Positions 1 to 5,452 of a stretch of DNA of 5,452 bases are shown here, one piece after another; position 1 is the stretch's first letter; the number at the start of each line of letters is the position of its first letter. Below the pieces are notes generated by a model. The model made no database searches. It worked only from the letters and a program-made list of their open reading frames with translations, and had not been told where the DNA came from. The position numbers and the translations under genes are program-made. Source of the DNA: an uncultured Sphingorhabdus sp. (GTDB lineage: Bacteria > Pseudomonadota > Alphaproteobacteria > Sphingomonadales > Sphingomonadaceae); the NCBI GenBank assembly GCA_937873665.1, contig CALMYW010000319.1:1-5452 (forward strand). The letters run 5' to 3'.

Positions 1-5
1 ATAAC

Positions 6-33
6 AGGCCCTTCCTCTCAGGAGTTGGGGCCT
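6..33 (-). repeat. Imperfect hairpin enclosing the candidate ribosome binding site
   Basis: On the minus strand the 5' arm is AGGCCC (33-28) then TCCT (23-20), the apical loop is GAG (19-17), and the 3' arm is AGGA (16-13) then GGGCCT (11-6). This gives 6 + 4 base pairs with an asymmetric internal loop (CAAC opposite a single A). The candidate SD lies entirely in the 3' arm. No U-tract follows, so it does not look like an intrinsic terminator. Confidence 0.4.
9..16 (-). promoter_or_regulatory. Candidate ribosome binding site for a gene starting at or just beyond the left edge
   Basis: Read on the minus strand, bases 16 to 9 are AGGAAGGG, a strong Shine-Dalgarno match. Six to seven bases later the window ends in AT. 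If the next base outside is G, a start codon would sit at normal spacing. This would be a further minus-strand gene about 175 nt downstream of the kinase, possibly in the same transcript. The start codon itself is not visible, so this is inference from the SD and its spacing only. Confidence 0.3.
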
Positions 34-175
34 CCGACAATCCCGGGGCGGTTCAAAGCTGCCATGTGGGTTCCACAAACCAACGGTCGGCTTTGTGCAA
101 ATATCCCGGTCCGCCAGCACCGTCCATTCTATTGGTTCAGGCCAAGGTTAGAGAGCCCCATTCACCAATCTATAC

Positions 176-2044
176 TCATCTCTTGTACGGCAACCAAAGC
201 GTGATCACTGTTCCCTTGGCCGTCTCACTCGTGCTGGACAGGACTCCATGCAATGACTGGGCGCGGGCGCGGATGTTGGCAAGTCCCTTGCCGGGCCGTT
301 CCTCAGAGAGGTCGAACCCACGCCCATTATCGGCGACATGGGCGGCAATCCCTTGAACGCCCCCATGCATCTGTTCGCGGCACCCGATCCGCATCTCGGT
401 CGCTCCAGAATGGGTCAACACATTGCCAATTGCTTCCTGAAAGATACGCAGGACGTGCAGCGCATTGGCGGCATCCAGCCACGGCACCGGCGCGCATTCT
501 TCGACCTCCCATTTGCAGATCACCCCGGCATCGCGAAGGTCGCCCTGCATACGGTGGCGCAGATTGCCGATCAGCGCGACCAGATCGCCTTCGACCGGCT
601 CAAGCGAATCAACCGTGATTTTAAGGTCTCCCAGCGCCCGGTTGAGCGTCTTGATCGTGCTCGCGGGCTGGTTTTGCTGGCGGGCGACAGCCAGCGCCGT
701 GATCAGGTTTGAGCCGATGCCATCATGCATTTCCTGCATCAGCCGCTCACGCTCACTTGCAATAGCGCGCCCGACGACAAGCTCTTGCCGCGCGGCTTCG
801 CTTTGGGCCAGTTCTGCTCGGGTTTCGGCAATACGTTGCTCAAGCGTGGCATTGGCCTTGCTCAAATCCGTAAAGGCACGCAGCGAACGCACCCCGAAGG
901 TCAGCAGGAACGCAAGGCAATAGAAAAATCCGTTGAACAAGGCCAAGTAAAAATCATTTCCTTTCCATACAGTTCCGCTGCCTGCCAATAATGCGTCATA
1001 GGCGCCGAAAAACACCATCAGCGCCATTAAAGAAGGCCAGACGAAATCGCTTGGAATCCGCGTCCGATAAAAATTCTGATAGCCAATGATGGCCATCGAG
1101 AGCGTCAGAATTATCGTCGGTACGTAGAGGAAAAAATTTGAAAGGTAAAAATACCAATGTAAGAAGCAATATGGAAATATGATTGATATCATTGTTCCGA
1201 TAATCAGCTTGTAATTCGGTATTTTCAGATATGATGCATAAAACGCGAATGTAAAAACCGAAGCCACCAACGTTGAAGCCACAGTTATAGCATTAAATAT
1301 TGCGAGATCGAACGGTGTGTCTTCCGCAAAATATTGATAATTTCGCAAAAACCAGATCACAGTTGAGATTGATAGGAACAACAGCTCAATCTCCTGCCGC
1401 CGTCCCAGCCACAACAGAAAACCAAATCCACCAAGGATCAACATGGCTGAACTTGCGACCATCGTTGCTGAAATCCGCCAGAAAAATTGCCATTTGTAAT
1501 TGTCCTCGACCGCCGAGTGTGGCCCGACGACGACCCGACCGACGGCGACTGAATCGCGCGACAGGGCACGGATCAGGATTTCGTTCATGCCGGGGCGCAG
1601 AGCAGTTTCAGGGATCGGCGCCAGATAGGGGCGATACCAAGCCAGCTTGTCGTCATCTTCGCTAGCAAAGTTGCGGAATATTTCCTGCCCATTCAAATAG
1701 ATGGTAAACTGGTTCCGGGTGCTGACCGTGTATAGAGCAAGCGGCCCTTTGCCGAGCGCATTGCGGTCAAATCTATGGCGTGACCACAGGCCATGAAGAT
1801 CGCCGGTGCGCCACTTCGTTTCGACCTGACGATAGATATTTGGTGTGTTCGCGCGCTTCCACCCTGATGTGGGGACGGCCTCTGCCAGCGTGAGCACATA
1901 GTCGCCCTCGTTGAATTCGATCACCGGCCCGTCGGGCGTTGCGGCCGAGGTGATCGCGGATAGTGGCTGCGCCAATGCGGCGGCCAAGGCCAAAATATGC
2001 GCCATGACCAGTGCCAACAGCCACAGGCAAAAACGCCCCATCAT
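176..2044 (-). CDS. Membrane sensor histidine kinase, 7TMR-DISM-like with HisKA_3 and HATPase domains
   Basis: This is a 622-residue inner-membrane kinase that would autophosphorylate and pass phosphate to the regulator encoded just upstream. Residues 1-25 are a signal peptide (hydrophobic core, ALA-Q cleavage site). Residues about 45-175 form a periplasmic domain with a carbohydrate-binding-like beta-sandwich pattern, including YLNGQEIF (116-123) and RPGMNEILIRA (150-160). About seven hydrophobic segments follow between 188 and 387, then a coiled coil (about 392-432). The HisKA_3 dimerisation motif has phosphoacceptor His440 in MHDGIGSNL. The ATPase domain shows an N-box with Glu537 and Asn541, a G1 box DNGRGFD (572-578) and a G2 box GKGLANI (585-591). 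All key residues are present, so it should be active. The signal and ligand are unknown. The start is the first of two adjacent ATG codons, 18 nt after the regulator stop, with a weak AGGCGG site in the gap; the second ATG would serve equally well. The membrane segment is clearly more AT-rich than the rest. Confidence 0.92.
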   Translation of the reverse strand: MMGRFCLWLLALVMAHILALAAALAQPLSAITSAATPDGPVIEFNEGDYVLTLAEAVPTSGWKRANTPNIYRQVETKWRTGDLHGLWSRHRFDRNALGKGPLALYTVSTRNQFTIYLNGQEIFRNFASEDDDKLAWYRPYLAPIPETALRPGMNEILIRALSRDSVAVGRVVVGPHSAVEDNYKWQFFWRISATMVASSAMLILGGFGFLLWLGRRQEIELLFLSISTVIWFLRNYQYFAEDTPFDLAIFNAITVASTLVASVFTFAFYASYLKIPNYKLIIGTMISIIFPYCFLHWYFYLSNFFLYVPTIILTLSMAIIGYQNFYRTRIPSDFVWPSLMALMVFFGAYDALLAGSGTVWKGNDFYLALFNGFFYCLAFLLTFGVRSLRAFTDLSKANATLEQRIAETRAELAQSEAARQELVVGRAIASERERLMQEMHDGIGSNLITALAVARQQNQPASTIKTLNRALGDLKITVDSLEPVEGDLVALIGNLRHRMQGDLRDAGVICKWEVEECAPVPWLDAANALHVLRIFQEAIGNVLTHSGATEMRIGCREQMHGGVQGIAAHVADNGRGFDLSEERPGKGLANIRARAQSLHGVLSSTSETAKGTVITLWLPYKR

Positions 2045-2062
2045 CGGCTGGGCCGCCTAAGT

Positions 2063-2710
2063 CTAGGTAGGCCCCAACAAACCTTGCGATGATGCTTCAA
2101 ACAATGCCTCCGCGCGGCTGTTCACTTCCAGTTTGCGGTAAATGTTTTTAACGTGAGTGCCAATTGTATTGGCAGTGACGGTCAGGATCTCGGCGCATTC
2201 GGCATTGGAAAATCCGCGAGATAACAGGTTGAGAACTTCATACTCACGTTCTGACAAGGGCGATGCCAGCGGCGGCCTGGCGGCGGCCGGTTCGGGCGCG
2301 ATCTGTCCCAGCAATTGCCGCGCGATGATCGGGCTGATCGGCGATCCGCCGCGTTTGATGTTGCGGATCGCCTCGATACAATCCTCGATCCGCTCGTCTT
2401 TCAGCAGATACCCGCGCGCACCGGCCCGGATCGCGTCGAGCACCTTGTTCTGATTAGCAAAGATGGTGATCACCAGAATGTCAGTGTCGCGCCCGGTCAG
2501 GGCCTCCTGCCGGATCAGTTTCGCCCCGTCACCATCGGGCAGGCCGAGATCGCACAGCAACACATCATATCCGCCGGCCTCGATCATACCCGAGCCTTCG
2601 GCGACGTTCTGCGCCGTGCCGGTGACCATCATGTCCGCGCACGCTTCGACCGAGGAGCTAAGCAGGTCGCGCATCACGGGGTCGTCTTCAATGATGGCGA
2701 CTCTAATCAT
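2063..2710 (-). CDS. NarL/FixJ-family response regulator (receiver + LuxR-type HTH)
   Basis: This 215-residue cytoplasmic transcription factor is the likely partner of the downstream kinase. The receiver domain (about 1-120) has the acidic pocket Glu8-Asp9-Asp10, phosphoacceptor Asp54 in LLCDLGLPDG, Thr82 in VITIF and Lys104 in YLLKD, so phosphorylation chemistry looks intact. A short Pro/Ala linker (about 137-150) leads to a LuxR-type helix-turn-helix at about 152-206, with the family signatures LSEREYEVL and NTIGTHVKNIYRKL. Its length is normal for the family. The start ATG follows a TGAGGA ribosome site by 7 nt. It is the first gene of a two-gene operon and is divergent from the exported protein gene across a 222-nt region that holds a strong inverted repeat, which could be its own binding site. 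NarL, DesR, LiaR and VraR subfamilies cannot be told apart from sequence alone. Confidence 0.95.
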   Translation of the reverse strand: MIRVAIIEDDPVMRDLLSSSVEACADMMVTGTAQNVAEGSGMIEAGGYDVLLCDLGLPDGDGAKLIRQEALTGRDTDILVITIFANQNKVLDAIRAGARGYLLKDERIEDCIEAIRNIKRGGSPISPIIARQLLGQIAPEPAAARPPLASPLSEREYEVLNLLSRGFSNAECAEILTVTANTIGTHVKNIYRKLEVNSRAEALFEASSQGLLGPT

Positions 2711-2717
2711 CTGCGGG

Positions 2718-2723
2718 TCCTCA
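2718..2723 (-). promoter_or_regulatory. Ribosome binding site of the response regulator
   Basis: The minus strand reads TGAGGA here, 7 nt before the ATG at 2710-2708. It supports that ATG as the true start of the regulator. Confidence 0.7.
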
Positions 2724-2768
2724 GCGGTTCAGCGAACCATAGATGAATAGGCCAATATTCAAGCGGGG

Positions 2769-2790
2769 CAATCACCTGATTAGGTGATTG
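2769..2790. promoter_or_regulatory. 22-bp inverted repeat in the divergent promoter region, candidate operator
   Basis: The arms CAATCACCT (2769-2777) and AGGTGATTG (2782-2790) are perfect 9-bp reverse complements separated by GATT. The site lies about 60 bp upstream of the regulator start and about 140 bp upstream of the exported protein gene. No T-run follows on either strand, so an operator for a dimeric regulator is likelier than a terminator. On the minus strand a weak promoter can be drawn with TTGCCC (2771-2766) overlapping the left arm, a 17-nt spacer, and ATTCAT (2748-2743). That promoter assignment is speculative. The obvious candidate binder is the adjacent NarL/FixJ regulator, but this is inferred from proximity only. 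Confidence 0.6.
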
Positions 2791-2920
2791 GCTGAAGGTC
2801 CCCGACGTGTTGAGTCTCTCTCCAGCGACAGCACTGATTTTTGGTTCGACAGGGCTATCCAGAACGGCGCCGCAATGCGCAACATCGCGACGTGCACTAT
2901 CCACGTCAAAACGTAGGATG

Positions 2921-2926
2921 AAGGGG
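2921..2926 (+). promoter_or_regulatory. Ribosome binding site that sets the start of the exported protein
   Basis: AAGGGG lies 6 nt before the ATG at 2933. The same frame stays open upstream to ATG 2807 and ATG 2918, but neither has a comparable site, and starting at 2933 puts a classic signal peptide at the N-terminus. Confidence 0.65.
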
Positions 2927-2932
2927 AATATC

Positions 2933-4555
2933 ATGCGAAAATTCAGAGCATTGATTTACACCGCTGCGCTCGCCGGCGTGGGCACTCTGGGGATAAGTTG
3001 CGCCATCGCCCAGAGCCCAATCAACCCCAACCCAATCCAACAAGGTGCCAATCAAGCTATGCTTGATATCGACCCCAACGGCATCACGTTCGGCAATGCC
3101 TTTCGCTCCGGATTCCAACTGAGTGTGGAAAACGGCTTGGTCAAGCTGGTTCCCAAGGGCAGTCAGCCGGAGGCGGTCTGGGTTCTGGAGCGGTTTGCCG
3201 GTCCGGTCTACGCTTTCCGAAACAAGGCCGATGGAACCTATCTTTACCGTGCTCCCAATGAGCCTATCAGGTCAAAGCAGGTCGATCCGCGCGCTGATGT
3301 TAACGCCCGCTGGCTTGTCTTCCGCATTCCTTGGCGCCCCGGTTCTTATCGCATCGCGAAGCACCTCGAGGATTTCGTTCTGCACACCGAAACCGGCACG
3401 CTGGACGGCTGGGCGGCAGGCAGGCTTCCCGACAATTATGCGACGACATGGTGGAGTTTGAATCCGGCGCCGCAATCTGCACTAGCTCAGCCCAATCAAG
3501 CACCTGCTGCACCGACTGGCGTGGTGGCGACGCAACCCGCACAGCGCCCATTCCCGGACGACACTGCAATTTTGAGACGACCGAGCACAACGCCCGGCAC
3601 CGGCGCGACACAACCGTCAGACCCCTATGCGACGCGTGCTCGGACCAGTGACAATTTTCCAGGAACGCCGCCGGCCACCACTCCCAATCGGTCACCAGTG
3701 TCGCAACCATCATGGCAGGGCCCACAGGGCAACACGACGACTGCCAGGCCGACAACGACCGGAGACACTTATGCAACCCGGAATAGGGCCCTCGACGAAA
3801 TCGAGAAGAGTCAGTCTGCTTCTCCGCCTTGCGCTCCGACCCGGATTTGTTGGGTGCAGATACGAGCGGTGAAGGTCGAAAAGCGCACGGAAATCAGCGA
3901 CGATGAAGTCTATGCCTCAGTTGTGTCAATACTTCCAAAATTGACATCCTACAGGTATCCCGCATCAACGACCGAACCGCGCGAAAAACTTGGCGTATGG
4001 GCTGATATTTTATATTCTGATACAAGATCGGTTCATTCGGTCGTAGCCATGAACGAACAAAAATCTCACCTCAAATACTTTGAGATCTGCCATAAGCAAA
4101 TGATGCTTGGACCAGTCACGTTTTATTTAACTGAATCTGATAAGACAACATATTCAGATACGGACAACTCAGGCCCCGATAAAGACGATGAGATCGGCTC
4201 CCTGACCATTTCGAACACCTTGCCTCAGCATGTATATATGCACGAGTTTCGACCAGATGGGGGCGGAAAATATTCCGTCCTTTATGAAGTGGCTGAGAGT
4301 GAAGCCAAGTTGAAACCGTGCTCGCCCAGTGGTCCGCGTGATCCCCAACGCAACCCGGAGGTCGTCGCCGGGCCACAGCCTGCTGATCAATCAAGCGGTG
4401 GAGGCGGTGGCAGTTCTGGCGACAACTCCCTGCATCACGAATGTGAGGAATTCGCTGCCGGGACGACCGGTGGGGGAGCGCCATCAACGACCGAAATCGC
4501 GCTGGTCCAGTTGCTGTTTTACGGAATTTGCCGCGCCAATGGTGGGCCGTTTTGA
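2933..4555 (+). CDS. Exported multidomain protein of unknown function: beta-trefoil-like and C2-like domains
   Basis: This 540-residue protein belongs to no named family I recognise. Residues 1-26 are a signal peptide (MRKFRAL, hydrophobic core, AIA-Q cleavage site); Cys23 lacks a proper lipobox. Residues about 50-178 resemble a ricin-B-type beta-trefoil: Trp83, Trp127 and Trp173/174 recur every 44-47 residues, and the first two are followed by matching strands (VYAFRNKADGTYLYR, SYRIAKHLEDFVLHT). Canonical QxW glutamines are absent, so sugar binding is uncertain. Residues about 180-298 are a Pro/Thr/Gln-rich linker holding two copies of D-x-YATR-x-R. Residues about 300-462 look C2-like, with ISDDEVYASV near the start and an acidic loop (about 400-421) ending DKDDEIGSLTI. 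The tail has a GGGGGSSG stretch and Cys504 and Cys533. The mature chain has six cysteines, fitting disulfides outside the cytoplasm. It is probably secreted or periplasmic; the function is not known. Confidence 0.85.
   Translation: MRKFRALIYTAALAGVGTLGISCAIAQSPINPNPIQQGANQAMLDIDPNGITFGNAFRSGFQLSVENGLVKLVPKGSQPEAVWVLERFAGPVYAFRNKADGTYLYRAPNEPIRSKQVDPRADVNARWLVFRIPWRPGSYRIAKHLEDFVLHTETGTLDGWAAGRLPDNYATTWWSLNPAPQSALAQPNQAPAAPTGVVATQPAQRPFPDDTAILRRPSTTPGTGATQPSDPYATRARTSDNFPGTPPATTPNRSPVSQPSWQGPQGNTTTARPTTTGDTYATRNRALDEIEKSQSASPPCAPTRICWVQIRAVKVEKRTEISDDEVYASVVSILPKLTSYRYPASTTEPREKLGVWADILYSDTRSVHSVVAMNEQKSHLKYFEICHKQMMLGPVTFYLTESDKTTYSDTDNSGPDKDDEIGSLTISNTLPQHVYMHEFRPDGGGKYSVLYEVAESEAKLKPCSPSGPRDPQRNPEVVAGPQPADQSSGGGGGSSGDNSLHHECEEFAAGTTGGGAPSTTEIALVQLLFYGICRANGGPF
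3620..3787 (+). repeat. Two-copy D-x-YATR-x-R repeat within the linker of the exported protein
   Basis: DPYATRAR begins at residue 230 (base 3620) and DTYATRNR at residue 278 (base 3764), 48 residues apart. The codons differ between copies (for example tat gcg acg cgt against tat gca acc cgg), so this is an old or selected protein repeat, not a recent DNA duplication. Confidence 0.5.
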
Positions 4556-4737
4556 TCGGGGTGAAGTCCGGGTCGGACGTGCGCTGATCCGCACGACAGG
4601 TCGAACGGACAGGTGCGCTATCGTCGGTCGACCGACCGGCGGTGGCGTGGTCCGGGTCCGGAAGTCCGGATGACATGCCGATGCCGGGCAAACCTGGGGT
4701 TCGATCACCTTACCGACACTTACTCATGGGACTGATC
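4556..4737. other. Intergenic gap rich in small repeats and inverted repeats
   Basis: No gene is supported in these 182 nt. They hold a 6-bp hairpin CGTGCG/CGCACG with a 6-nt loop (4578-4595), a 14-bp palindrome (4623-4636), and repeated GTCCGG words: GTCCGGGTC at 4566 and 4650, GAAGTCCGG at 4563 and 4661. No T-run follows any stem, so a clear intrinsic terminator is missing and read-through into the lipoprotein gene is possible. Confidence 0.5.
4623..4636. repeat. 14-bp perfect palindrome GTCGGTCGACCGAC
   Basis: Every base from 4623 to 4636 pairs with its mirror position and the symmetry breaks just outside. It lies about 100 nt upstream of the lipoprotein start. It could be a regulator site or a chance product of a CG-rich, repeat-filled gap. 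Confidence 0.5.
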
Positions 4738-5452
4738 ATGAAGCATGTTTTCGGGCAGCACAGCATCTGTTTGGCGGTCGTTGTGCTGTTGCTCCACGCC
4801 TGCGCTGAAGCGCCGCCTGATTCTGATCGGACCTCAGATCAGCCGCCCGCGGTGGCGTCTGCGGCCGAAGTGGTCGAACCCGCCACCTCGCTCGCCTTCG
4901 AATGGAGCGCCAATGGCTTTGAACAGGTTGAGGCCCGCTACCGATGGTCAGGCTCAGGCGTCCGAGACGATGTGTTCGAGCCCAACCTTTCGCTGAGCGT
5001 CCCGGAAACCGATGACATCATCTGGTCATCCAGTTGCATACCCGGAGGCAAGGTCGAAACCCGGCTTTATCTCGCCCAGCCCAAGGGGATGCAGGGTAAC
5101 CGGGTTGCCTTGCGGTTTGAAACGGACCAGTCGAGCAGCACCCGCAGCTATCCGGCGCGCTATGTGGCCGAAGGCCAGTCTGACGGCTTTGCGATTGTCC
5201 AGAGCGCCGATGACCCGATGTTCGCCGACATGAAGGCGGGCAAGTGGGCGTATATTCAGATCGGCGAAGGCACTGATGCTATCAAGCTGCGCATTTCGCT
5301 GACGAAGGCATCCAGCGCACTTGGCGCATTCCTGCCAGCATGTTCCAGCGCCACCGAGGGCGCTCAACCCGCAGTGGCGACCGTGACCGCCAGCTATGCG
5401 TGCGAAGACGGCCGGACAATCACCGCAAGCCATCTTGGCAATGATAGTGCAA
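4738..5452 (+). CDS. Lipoprotein with probable C-terminal MliC-type lysozyme-inhibitor domain, partial at 3' end
   Basis: The frame is open from ATG 4738 to the right edge: 238 residues with no stop in the window. Residues 1-21 are a lipoprotein signal peptide ending in lipobox LHAC, with Cys22 the likely lipidated residue; an acidic and Pro-rich tether follows (about 24-50). Residues about 51-202 form a beta-rich domain with Cys100 and Cys202 (for example KWAYIQIGEG, 169-178). The last residues, 220-238, read YACEDGRTITASHLGNDSA, which matches the start of MliC domains (Y-x-C-x-DG pattern). Members of that family inhibit C-type lysozyme from the cell envelope; the catalytic-site-blocking residues lie beyond the window, so the role is inferred. 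The start is preceded by GGGA at 6 nt. An in-frame ATG at 4726 lacks a ribosome site. It lies downstream of the exported protein gene on the same strand and could be co-transcribed with it. Confidence 0.8.
   Translation, partial: MKHVFGQHSICLAVVVLLLHACAEAPPDSDRTSDQPPAVASAAEVVEPATSLAFEWSANGFEQVEARYRWSGSGVRDDVFEPNLSLSVPETDDIIWSSSCIPGGKVETRLYLAQPKGMQGNRVALRFETDQSSSTRSYPARYVAEGQSDGFAIVQSADDPMFADMKAGKWAYIQIGEGTDAIKLRISLTKASSALGAFLPACSSATEGAQPAVATVTASYACEDGRTITASHLGNDSA

Larger units (their letters stand above)
1..175. other. Gene-free stretch downstream of the kinase operon
   Basis: No coding region is supported between the kinase stop codon and the left edge. One plus-strand frame is open from base 1 to about base 200, but it overlaps the kinase tail antisense and its translation has no recognisable family features, so I treat it as chance. 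No stem followed by a T-run is present in either direction, so no intrinsic terminator for the operon is visible. Small inverted repeats occur: TGTGG/CCACA at 65-77 with a 3-nt loop, and a larger hairpin at 6-33 described separately. Confidence 0.5.

Noticed and set aside
47..63. tRNA T-arm-like element GGCGG-TTCAAAG-CTGCC
   Set aside because: The 7-base loop ends in a purine, the following bases have no matching acceptor strand upstream, and no anticodon or D arm is present.
18..65. 15-residue minus-strand ORF (MAALNRPGIVGGPNS) just before the left edge, a possible leader peptide
   Set aside because: It has no convincing ribosome site and no run of regulatory codons. It would end within the hairpin described, but the length is easily produced by chance.
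338..712. Plus-strand ORFs (124 and 121 residues nearby) opposite the kinase catalytic domain
   Set aside because: They mirror the GC-rich kinase coding sequence, whose HisKA_3 and ATPase motifs are unmistakable.
2788..2816. Plus-strand promoter beginning TTGGCT after the inverted repeat
   Set aside because: No acceptable -10 hexamer lies at 16-18 nt spacing.
2807..2932. N-terminal extension of the exported protein from ATG 2807 or ATG 2918
   Set aside because: No good ribosome site precedes either codon, and the extension would bury a clear signal peptide that starts at ATG 2933.
3300..3776. 158-residue minus-strand ORF opposite the trefoil and linker coding region
   Set aside because: It is Cys/Arg/Ser-rich, has no domain and lies entirely within a better supported gene.
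4116..4691. 191-residue minus-strand ORF opposite the end of the exported protein gene
   Set aside because: It is antisense to a gene with a signal peptide, ribosome site and coherent domains. Its translation is rich in Arg, His and Ser, with no recognisable domain.
4704..4710. ATCACCT upstream of the lipoprotein start, matching a half-site of the 22-bp inverted repeat
   Set aside because: A 7-base match is expected about once by chance in a window of this size, and there is no second arm.

Overview
The window looks like chromosome of a moderately GC-rich Gram-negative bacterium, most likely an alphaproteobacterium. The signs are GC-rich codon choice, a diderm-type lipoprotein, and a DISM-type sensor kinase paired with a NarL/FixJ regulator. 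A sphingomonad or erythrobacter-like host would fit, but that is an impression from gene style, not something the sequence proves. No RNA gene, insertion sequence, CRISPR array or phage gene was found.

Layout: (1) 1-175 has no supported gene. Its left end, read on the minus strand, has a good Shine-Dalgarno sequence in one arm of a hairpin and a possible start codon cut by the window edge. (2) 2710-176 on the minus strand is a two-gene operon, response regulator first and membrane histidine kinase second, 18 nt apart. (3) 2711-2932 is a divergent intergenic region with a near-perfect 22-bp inverted repeat (9-bp arms, 4-nt spacer), the best operator candidate here. (4) 2933-4555 on the plus strand encodes a 540-residue exported protein of no recognised named family. 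Its parts are a signal peptide, a probable beta-trefoil (ricin-B-like) domain, a Pro/Thr-rich linker with an internal repeat, a C2-like domain with an acidic loop, and a Gly/Ser-rich cysteine-containing tail. (5) 4556-4737 is a GC-rich gap with a 14-bp palindrome and repeated GTCCGG-type words. (6) 4738 to the right edge is the start of a lipoprotein whose last visible residues look like the beginning of an MliC (C-type lysozyme inhibitor) domain. It is cut by the window.

How the genes may work together (inference): the kinase has a periplasmic sensing domain and the regulator has a DNA-binding output. The divergent exported protein and the lipoprotein behind it are natural candidate targets, which would make this an envelope-sensing locus with surface or periplasmic effectors. 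The most unusual item is the exported two-domain protein. Its C2-like segment, and separately the membrane segment of the kinase, are far more AT-rich than their surroundings.
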